A stretch of DNA of 64,000 nt, taken from the NCBI RefSeq assembly GCF_030463535.1, contig NC_132901.1, forward strand, positions 4,844,640-4,908,639, read 5' to 3'. Below the pieces are notes generated by a model, which saw only the letters and a program-made list of their open reading frames with translations, was not told the origin of the DNA and did no database searches. Position numbers and translations under genes: made by a program. This stretch comes from Salminus brasiliensis (lineage: Eukaryota > Chordata > Actinopteri > Characiformes > Bryconidae). Positions within the stretch are counted from its first letter, which is position 1; each line of letters begins with the position of its first letter. This document shows positions 56,145 to 64,000 of the stretch, one piece after another.

Positions 56145-56800
56145 AATATATACTATATTGCCAAAAGTATTCACTCAACCATCCAAATCATTGAATTCAG
56201 GTGTTTCAATCAATTCCAATGCCAGAGGTGTATAAAGCCAAGGACCTGGGCATGCAGACTGCTTCTACAAACATTTGTGAAAAAATGGGTTGCTCGCAGG
56301 ACCTCAGTGAATTCCAGCATTGTATTGTGATAGGATGCCACCTTTGCAACAAGTCCAGGCGTGAATTGTCTGTGCATTGTGTGCAGAGGTCACCAACTTT
56401 CTGCAGAGTCAATTTCTACAGAGCTCCAAACTTCATATGGCCTTCAGATTAGCTCAAGAATAGCGCATAGAGAGCTTAATGCAATGCGTTTTCATGGCAG
56501 AGCAGCTGCATCCAAACCTTACATCACCATGAGTCTAAAGCATGACCAGGAGAACGGTACTTCTCTGACTGCATTGTGCCAAGTGTAAAGTTTGGAGGAG
56601 GAGGGATTATGGTGTGTGGTTATTTTTCAGGGGTTGGGTTCGGCACCTTAGTTCCAGTGAAAGGAACTCTTAATGCTTCAGCACACCAAGATATTTTGGT
56701 CAATTTCATGCTCCCAACTTTGCGGGAACAGTTTGGGGATGGCCACTTCCTGTTCCAACATGATTGTGCAGCCTAAGGGCATTATTGACACTTGTAGTGC
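56145..56800 (+). mobile_element. Degenerate Tc1/mariner-like element
   Basis: It starts with actatattgccaaaagtatt, a common fish Tc1-type terminus. Broken frames encode the HTH region (EKMGCSQDLSEFQ, VIGCHLCNKS), then LQISSRIAHRELNAM and FHGRAAASKPYIT. The catalytic part follows ([33 protein letters not shown]). Several internal segments and the 3' end are missing, and no second terminal repeat is seen. Confidence 0.85.
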
Positions 56801-56904
56801 CTAAAGAAAACACCACACCAATACCCAGTGTAGCCAGTCTATACACTCCTAAACATTCAGTTCAGCAAGTTATGCAGGGGTGTGGGACCCTCAAGACTTT
56901 TAGA

Positions 56905-57290
56905 ACCACTTCTGTATTGGTCATGTTGAAGGCATATTTCTGCAGGAGGCTGTGGAGACCTGCAGGCCATTCAGCAATCTGGACAGCAACAGCACTCAGG
57001 CTCCTCTAGCCACGTTTCCAACTACTGACTGCTTTAACCACAGTATAATGCCCACATGACCTCCCCCCCTCTTTAACAGCATGAAACTCAGTCCAGCTGT
57101 GCAGTGTGATAGTTCAGCTGATATGCTGAGCGAGTGTGTGCTTTGTTGAATTCACACTTTAACCATGTGACGTTCTTCTGCACATACAACTACCACGTGA
57201 CTTTAGTGCTTGCTAAAACACACACACCTCACAGGCTTGTTTGTGTCTGTCCTTCTTCAGCAGGGTTAAAAGGCCAGTTTCTTGAGTTCT
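56905..57290. repeat. Upstream block shared with receptor D
   Basis: Matches 37.29-37.68 kb (tggtcatgttgaaggcatat to accacgtgactttagtgctt). Here a Tc1-like element has separated it from the promoter of F. Confidence 0.85.
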
Positions 57291-57629
57291 TGAACTCTCT
57301 TTGAGAAGGGATTGCATGTCCATCCACTACAACAGTCCAGTGGTGGAAGATTTCTTTAGATATTTAAAACAACCTCACGGCTCTACCCTTCACCCTCACA
57401 CTCACAGGGTGGCTCTGTCTGAAAAACACAGCAGCTCAAGATAAGAGCTACATATACTGACACATTCAAGATGCTATAGAATTCATTTACTGATTATTAT
57501 AGGTTGTTATTGTCTGTATTAACAGTGAACAGCTTTTCTTAACCATTTTAAGCAGCCCACCATCATGCACTCACCCCAAAGCACTTGTAGTTGCTCCCAC
57601 CTTCCGTACTTCATCAGAAGGGACTTTCC

Positions 57630-58587
57630 TCGTCTGTAAAGCAGAAAGTCTCACTACTGTAGCACCACTATTAGAAGTGAATCCTCAGGTTTACAGGAGT
57701 TGTCAGTTTATTGGGTAACGCCCACACTTCAACAAGTCAGACGTCACTTCAGTGTGTGGTGTTGACCAGGCAGACCAGCCCTTTTATCTTTATTCTACAG
57801 TCAGTATGTATGGAACACCTGGACATACCCACAGTCCAGTCCAAGTGTACCCAAGATCACTCTCAGGCCCAGTGACGATGGCGTCTTCTTTAAAAGGATC
57901 CTTATTAACACCTTCATTTCATCTCTCAGTGTGAATCAACTAAATCTATTTGTGTCCCAATATGACCAAGTGTCTAGAAATGGTGTCAAGTTAAAAAATG
58001 TAAACTGACATCACACAGCTGTGCCTAAAGCAAGCAGCCTAAGCTCAGCCACATCCTGTGGGTTTCAGCTTCCTTTTTAATATTAAAAAAAAAAATAAGC
58101 TCAAGGCAACAAATAATGACCATCTGAAATTTCACACACACACACACACACACCAGTATGAATCAACTGTATATATGAGTAAAGTCATTATATTGAGTTT
58201 GTTGTTTGTGTTCCTAATATTGAGAGATTGTGAATGAAGTCAAAGACCACCACAATCCTTAAAGAGGGACTACATTTAAACTTCGTACACAGAGAACACA
58301 CACATTACAACGTGTATAATAATAATAATACCAATAAACTGTATAATAAAGACAATACACTGAATCTGCAGAGACACAAGAGAGCAAATTTAGAGGTGGG
58401 CTTGTGAGAATGCTCTGTGATTCGTGCAGACTAGCTGAGGCCTCAACTTCCTGTCCTAAAAGCAGCATATATATATATTATACAAACCACAAACACAGAG
58501 TCAGTCTGAGAGCTGGAGGCTCTGAGGACTGTAGTCTGCAAATAAACAAAAATAATCATAATCAAGATTTTAACTACTCGTTTCAAA
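57630..58587. repeat. Upstream region of receptor G, shared with 43.59-44.50 kb
   Basis: Homologous to the DNA before relic G'. It ends in the conserved sagtctgagagctggaggctctgag-type segment (about 58.50-58.53 kb), then a short leader and ATG 58588. A TATATATATA stretch at about 58469-58480, 110-120 bp from the ATG, exists in both copies and is a possible TATA-like element. Confidence 0.75.
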
Positions 58588-60778
58588 ATGAAGAGAGCAG
58601 GACCAGAGACGAGTGAGGTTATTTATATGAATTCAGGATTTACAGCAGACCTCAAATTGACTGAAGAGATCTATGCGAATGAAGACGTTCCAGGGACTCG
58701 TGTGACAAGAAGCCATAAAGGAAACATGATCACAGGTACACTCACATACATACAGCTCCACTACTAGAGACACAGCAGCATCACTTCATGAATCAACACT
58801 AGTATTCACTGTAAAGTGTAAACTATCATAAGTGTGAAGAATGTGTTCATTTCTAGCTTCAGGAAGCAGCTCTGCAGGGCACACATGCTGCAGACTGACG
58901 GCAGTGTGTCTGGGGCTGCTGTGTGTTCTCCTGCTGACTGCCATCACACTGCTGTGGATCAAGTTCAACAACCTGACTGCAGAGAGAGACCAGTTACTGA
59001 AGGACAACGGAGGACTCCAGACGCAGCTTTCTAACCTGGGTGAGTGAATATTTGGAAGTTTAAAGTCTAATTAGACCAGAAAAACACTGATATTATATTA
59101 ATAAGACATTATTGAGGTCAATTCAGCCTCTGCAGCTCCCCCTTCATGTTCAGCTCTGCTGTAGATGCAGATGACATGACTGCAAATCAACCAATGTCCT
59201 GCCAACCAATGTCCTGCCAACCAATGTCATGGCGGCCCCCTTGTGCTGTCCTGAAATAGGTGTGAAATATGAGAAGTAGAGTGTGAGAACGCAGCTGTTC
59301 TCTCTCTCTCTCTTTCTCTTTGGTCTCTATCTCCGATCTGATAGATATCTGTCTGAGAAACCGCACAGCATCCAAAACGGCTCACTGTTTTCTGTCCCCC
59401 TCTTTGGTTTCTGGGCCTACTTGTCACTCGTAAAGACCCTTCCCCTCTTCTCAGTTTTTGGGGGTCGGGCTGCAGTACAGGCATTTTATGAGCACATGTG
59501 TATGGGTTACTGTAATGGGTTCAGCAGGCTGCAGTCTTTGAGGTGTTCCAGATACTGAGCAGAGGAGATGAGTGAACAGATGCACCATTTATTCTGGCTC
59601 CTTTTGTCTTCTTATAAAAGTGAAGCAGAATGAACAGGGGTGGATCTACTTCAGCTCCAGTCTTTACCACATCTCTTATATAAAGAAGAGCTGGAGTGAG
59701 AGCAGAGAAGACTGCAGAAAGAGAGGAGCAGACCTGCTGATCATCAACAGCAGAGAAAAACAGGTGAGAGAGAGTAAGGTTTTCTCATCCTCTGGGCGGG
59801 AGTGTGACAAGGGTGGGAAAACTGACTATTGGGAAACTTGGGATTCTAGATAATGCCTGAGTTACGAGAAATGATGTATGTATGTTGTGACCTATTTTTT
59901 TATGTTGCCTTTTGGGGTTTTTTTTCCATTTCAATGCTCAGCTGACTAATATTAATTCAGTTTGATATTCTCACACTGCTATGTGTTAGCTTTAGCTTCT
60001 GCTGGGTGGGTTTTAAAGGTTCTATAGAAGGTTCTATGTTTGTTATTCTTCATGTAAAAATAGTAAGTATGTGATTTGGGTGTGAAAATGGCCAGATGCC
60101 CTTTTACAAGCCTCTTAACAAACCTGTTATTTTGCCTGAATAAAACACAGTGGATTTGCGAAATACATGAGAAGCATTTTAGAGGATTTCTACTGGTTCA
60201 TTCATCATGGAATTGAAAATGTAAAGAACAACTGCCAGGTTCAGATTATGGCAAAAATGGAGATTTATGGCTGTCCTCAAAGCTGTACTGTAGCTACCAA
60301 ATTAGTGTGCTACTGTTTTGGGTAACATGAATATTTGGGCCTGGATTTGCAGTTACATGCATCTGCCAAATGGCATTGTAATGTGTTGCTCACCTACAGT
60401 GGCGGGCTGGCATGTTACTGAGTGAGCTACCACGATCACGTGACCAATGGCAATGGCAAAACGGAAATGAGAAATAAAGCCACTCAAACCAAGGCTGCCA
60501 CATTGCAAGACCGATGCTCTGCCGCTTCACCAAAGCGGCAGTTATGAAGCCAGCCAACAAATGAAACTTAAAAGGGGTGGATTTAATAAATAAAGACGGA
60601 AAACAAAGAAAGGCAGGAAACAAACAAATGGTTTCCAGGGAAGAACACTGGCTACCTCGCAAAGCTTGAGGAAAAATGGAAACTAAGGGCAAAATGATCT
60701 CCCAAAAGAAACTAGAGAACTGAGTTACAGGGAAGAAAGACACTCTTGCCTTCCTCTGCTAAATGAGTGTATATGTGC

Positions 60779-60835
<57 letters not shown>

Positions 60836-60944
60836 GAACTTGAGGGGAAACTTGGGGTTCACACAGAGGGAAACAAACTTGGGAAAAACACATGAAGGAG
60901 AGTGACACCCACTCAGCCTTCTGCTCGAGAAACTGACTGGCGCG

Positions 60945-60983
<39 letters not shown>

Positions 60984-61882
60984 AGAGTCAAAAGATCCAG
61001 CAGTGGGGCAACTAGATCTGTAGTGTACCTATACAGCCTACTGCCCATGTGTAGTGAATTGGGCTCAATAATTTTCTGTGGGTTTCAAGACATGCAACTG
61101 TGATGGCCAGTTCAGAATCTTCCAGGACTTACTCTGAAACCAAGCCACAGTGGACTTTGAGGTATGCTTGGGATCAGTGTCCTGTTGGAAGGTCCAAAGA
61201 TGGCCAAGCTTCACCTTCCTTAGTAGTTCTGTAGATTTCTTGTAATGTCTATGAATCAATGGTACGTCTGGAGGGGGAATAATGAAGCCTAAGCTGAAAA
61301 GAACGTATTCAATCATGTATCAGGAAATCGTAGGACAAAATGATGCTGTGTCTTCTGTGAGGAAGCTGAAGCTTCAGCATCATTGGACCTTCCAACAGGA
61401 CAATGATCCCAAACATGCCTGAAAGTCCTGGAAGGTTTTGGAGTGGCCTTCACAGTTGCCTGACCTAAAAACCATAGAAAATCTTTGGTGACTGCAGCAG
61501 CAAACCTGGTGGTGGCTAGCAGAAAGGTTGCTCTAGTAAGTACTAAAGAAGCTTGTGATAAAGAGGCTAAATCATTCTGAGACTGCAGTCGTCATTAAAA
61601 GTGGCTTTTGTGTTAAATTAACATCTATAAGTTGTGTTATTTAAATAGCTTTTGTTTGATTGGTTTATTGTAATCAGCTAAAAGTTTGTAAGTGTTAAAA
61701 ATCCTGCCTCCTAGCCACAACATCATCCTAACCAGGCTGGATGTGGCTAGTTAATGGACTGCCACCCTGATGAAAATGCTTTCCACTTGTACTAATCATT
61801 CAATCTCTGTGTATTGTCTGTCCAGGAATCAGCCCTCACAGCTATTTAAATAATCAAATAAAACAATGCTTTTATTTTCATT

Positions 61883-61913
<31 letters not shown>

Positions 61914-62321
61914 TTTACAGATGTATGTAATCATTGTGTCCTGCCTCACTAACAGGAGTTCATCACTAGAAACTTTGGCACTGAAGTTTGGATTGGTCTG
62001 ACTGACAGTGAAAGAGAGGGGGTCTGGAAATGGGTGGATGGCTCAGCACTGACCACCGGGTAAGAGACCACTGAACTGAACTCTGACCATGATGCAGTTC
62101 CTCACTGTAGCTCTTTGAAGATCTAGATGTGAAATAGTGAAAAGTCTGATTCTGTGTGTTTCAGATTCTGGTGGAAGGGAGAACCCAATGATTATGAAAA
62201 AAAAGAGGACTGTGCTATAACTGGATACAAAGGAGCTACACCTGGTGCATCAAACTGGGCTGATTATCCCTGTGATCACCCTGTTGTCAGGATCTGTGAG
62301 AAAGTTCATACGAGGGAGTGA
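58588..62321 (+). CDS. Receptor G: intact C-type lectin receptor, YxN-type tail, one-unit stalk, EPN-type CTLD (242 aa)
   Basis: Exons are 58588-58735, 58863-59039, 59621-59763, 61956-62059 and 62165-62321, totalling 729 nt with canonical sites and phases as in B, C and E. The tail (1-49) has VIYMNS (Tyr13) and EIYANE (Tyr29), both YxN, fitting Grb2-type SH2 docking, and no ITIM. The membrane helix is at about residues 61-82. The stalk is the shortest of the set: one NLTAERDQL unit and [15 protein letters not shown]. The CTLD has [25 protein letters not shown] and WKWVDG. It has [12 protein letters not shown] with NWADYPC, the mannose-type EPN arrangement. It ends in RICEKVH plus a short basic tail. 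AATAAA is at 62649. Intron 3 carries a solo-LTR-like element and a Tc1-derived palindrome. Confidence 0.88.
60377..61070 (-). mobile_element. Solo-LTR-like element in intron 3 of receptor G, 3' end cut
   Basis: It starts TGTAATGTGTTGCTCACC and follows the 40993-41831 element through the cttaaaaggggtgg and (CA)n parts to gggaattgggctcaat-like sequence. There it is replaced by Tc1-derived DNA, so the final ACA end is missing. Confidence 0.7.
61071..61510. mobile_element. Palindromic Tc1-derived element, copy 2
   Basis: The minus-strand half (about 61215-61080) encodes [14 protein letters not shown] and the following WPSQL region. The plus-strand half (about 61350-61490) encodes [12 protein letters not shown] and the same downstream part. 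The layout is the same as at 44970-45535. It has no terminal repeats that I can define and no working frame. Confidence 0.75.
61885..61910 (+). repeat. (AG)n tract before CTLD exon 4 of receptor G
   Basis: About 12 AG dinucleotides, 45 bp upstream of the exon. E has a longer (GA)n tract, but about 240 bp on the other side of its exon 4, so the two are probably independent. Confidence 0.9.
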
Positions 62322-63109
62322 ATTACACACAGTGATGCCACAGCCACCCATGACCCGGCCCAGTTTTTAAACAGAATTGGCTAGAGCAGCACAGAAATAC
62401 TAAAGTTACGGAAAAGTTACTGGACATGTATTTTTCATGACATGCTCATAATTTAAAATGCATAAGAATTATTTCAGTATAAAATCTGTTGATAGATATT
62501 TTCTCTTAAAGGCATCAAACAATGCATGTAGTGAGTATTTAAGTTGTTTGATGTATAAATAGTAGGTATGCGACTTTAGTTTGCATGAAAAATGTTCAGA
62601 TGTGGTTTTACAAGGCTGTTTTTTTACCACCCTGTTATTTTACCTCAGAATAAATTCTGATTCTCCTTTTATGGTGGGCTTGTAACCAAATTTAGGGTTT
62701 TACAACACCCTAATCCAGCCAGTGAATATGAGTAGCATAGCCTAGCCTAGCTTAGACTAAAACAAGAACATTTGGTAATTATTCTTTAGTCTTACTGGAT
62801 AGGGTTGCTGTGCTTTCTGGGTCCTCTCAGTCTCCAGTCGGGATGGTGTGTTAGCTAGCTGAAGAGATTGTAGTAGTGTCTGTGTAGAGTTGTATGTAAG
62901 CCTAGCATCTGGCTAGCACCCAGCTAACCTATTTAGACTTCACTTTCACAAGCAGCTGTTGTGTTTAGTCTCGATAGGCTCATGCTAGGTGCATGGTTGT
63001 AAAAGAAATAGCAATAAGATCTGTTTCTCTGCGTACTTTGTTATCCTCCTTTAAACCTGGTCTTCTGTGATCAGAAGCCCACAGGACCACCTAAGTCTGA
63101 CCAGTGTTT
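62322..63109. other. 3' flank of receptor G
   Basis: Contains the probable poly(A) signal AATAAA at 62649 and no further exon. Confidence 0.5.
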
Positions 63110-63660
63110 GGTTAGTATTTCAAAAAGCTCCAGTTAGCATTTAAAATATCCTGAGTTTGGGAGTCACCTCATAATGATCCACAAGAGGGAGCCAATCAGC
63201 AGCTTAAAAGCAGATCCAACCAATGGCTGTATTTCTGAGTTCCTGCATCCAAAGATACTGAGTTCACACACATTACTGTAGAACACACCAGCAACAAGCT
63301 GTGCATGTTTCTTACAGTCTGTTAGTCCTCATAGAGTCTTTAAAGCGTAATAGAGTCTGTACAAAAGTGTGATTTTCAGCAGGAGAACTGCCTCTTTCAC
63401 ATTCAGTCCTGCTCCAATAGAGAATAAAGAAAGTGTTTGATTGTATACGGAGGTCAACATGTCTACAGATCAGCTGTTGATCATTATGTGTGTTGATTTA
63501 TTGATTATTGAGCTGGGATGATCACTGTGCTTGAGGATGATACATTTATCCTAGATTCCAACAAGGTAATGTTACCAGAGCTATCCAAGGTCCTGAAAGT
63601 CTTAATCTTTTATTGAGCAGAACTGATGTTTATCATCTCTTTTATTTTTTCTGACTAGAT
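63110..63660 (-). repeat. Dispersed block, copy 3 of 3
   Basis: Parallel to 46385-46840 and the reverse of 34430-34720, with gtcacctcataatgatccac at the left and ttgattattgagctggg near the right. Confidence 0.75.
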
Positions 63661-63759
63661 TTTAAAGTCAAAGCAGATGTGTAGCCAGAGCAAGTCCAAG
63701 ATTCTTCTCTATGAATTTTTAGAATAATCTCTAATGAAAGATATTGGTCATAGAAACTT

Positions 63760-63859
<100 letters not shown>

Positions 63860-63959
63860 GCTGACACTGCTACTGTATACAGAACATGAAATTATAAATT
63901 ATACTAGCACTGACCTGCTAATAAATTAGTCTGCCATGTTTCTTGATCAATTTTTTATG

Positions 63960-64000
63960 CATAAGATGAAAAGCTTTGGTGAAGAAGCTGTTTCTCAGTC
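63960..64000 (-). mobile_element. Start of a second LINE fragment at the window edge
   Basis: ttggtgaagaagctgtttctcagtc matches the LINE at 47.15-47.18 kb. The element continues beyond the window, in the same relation to the dispersed block as at 46.4-47.2 kb. Confidence 0.6.

Noticed and set aside
59227-59558. Extra exon of receptor G in intron 2
   Set aside because: Open frames exist on both strands but without acceptor/donor pairs, coding similarity or a counterpart in paralogs.

Overview
The window is vertebrate nuclear DNA, almost certainly from a teleost fish. Genes are split by GT/AG introns, (CA)n and (TA)n microsatellites are frequent, and the repeats are typical of fish: Tc1-like transposons, L2/Rex-like and other non-LTR elements, Ty3/gypsy fragments, tRNA-derived SINEs and MITEs. 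The receptor family resembles the CD209/CLEC4-like type II lectins that are expanded in fish. An ostariophysan such as a characiform is a guess from overall resemblance only.

Layout. 1-600 is the end of a 42-bp minisatellite block that recurs at 37.9-39.4, 48.9-49.2 and 49.6-52.5 kb. 4.9-6.6 kb holds a C2H2 zinc-finger gene with 14 in-frame fingers; its last fingers are frameshifted. From 7.6 to 62.3 kb lies a cluster of C-type-lectin-like receptor genes, which I reconstructed exon by exon. A (minus, 7.7-10.6 kb) is truncated, B (minus, 12.9-16.0 kb) is intact, and C (plus, 25.8-30.4 kb) is intact. D (minus, 35.5-37.0 kb) is a pseudogene, E (minus, 40.0-43.2 kb) is intact, and G' (plus, 44.5-44.8 kb) is a first-exon relic. 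F (minus, 54.1-55.5 kb) is a pseudogene, and G (plus, 58.6-62.3 kb) is intact. Between B and C are a nested LINE/LTR insertion (16.2-19.9 kb) and a fresh tandem duplication of about 2.8 kb (19.4-24.95 kb). That duplication carries two copies of the receptor promoter with no gene attached.

Every intact receptor has the same five-exon plan: cytoplasmic tail (phase 1 end), membrane anchor plus coiled-coil stalk (phase 1/1), then three CTLD exons (phase 1/0, 0/2, 2/stop). The stalk is built of 42-nt repeats that each encode a 14-residue unit with an N-glycosylation sequon. Copy number ranges from 1 (G) to 8 (C), and is 11 in pseudogene D. Two tail types exist. Minus-strand genes start with MSLSVYDxV, which fits an ITIM. 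Plus-strand genes carry two YxN motifs (YAN/YMN), which fit Grb2-type SH2 docking. Two lectin-domain types also exist: with EPN and NWAD (E, G), or without EPN (B, C). The four intact genes fill all four combinations. I therefore infer a paired-receptor system, with opposing signalling tails on matched ectodomains, that evolves by divergent block duplication and decay.

The rest is repeat-derived. It includes two large palindromes, a near-exact solo-LTR insertion with a target duplication inside gene E, a second solo-LTR-like insertion in the minisatellite, and two copies of an inverted Tc1-derived element.
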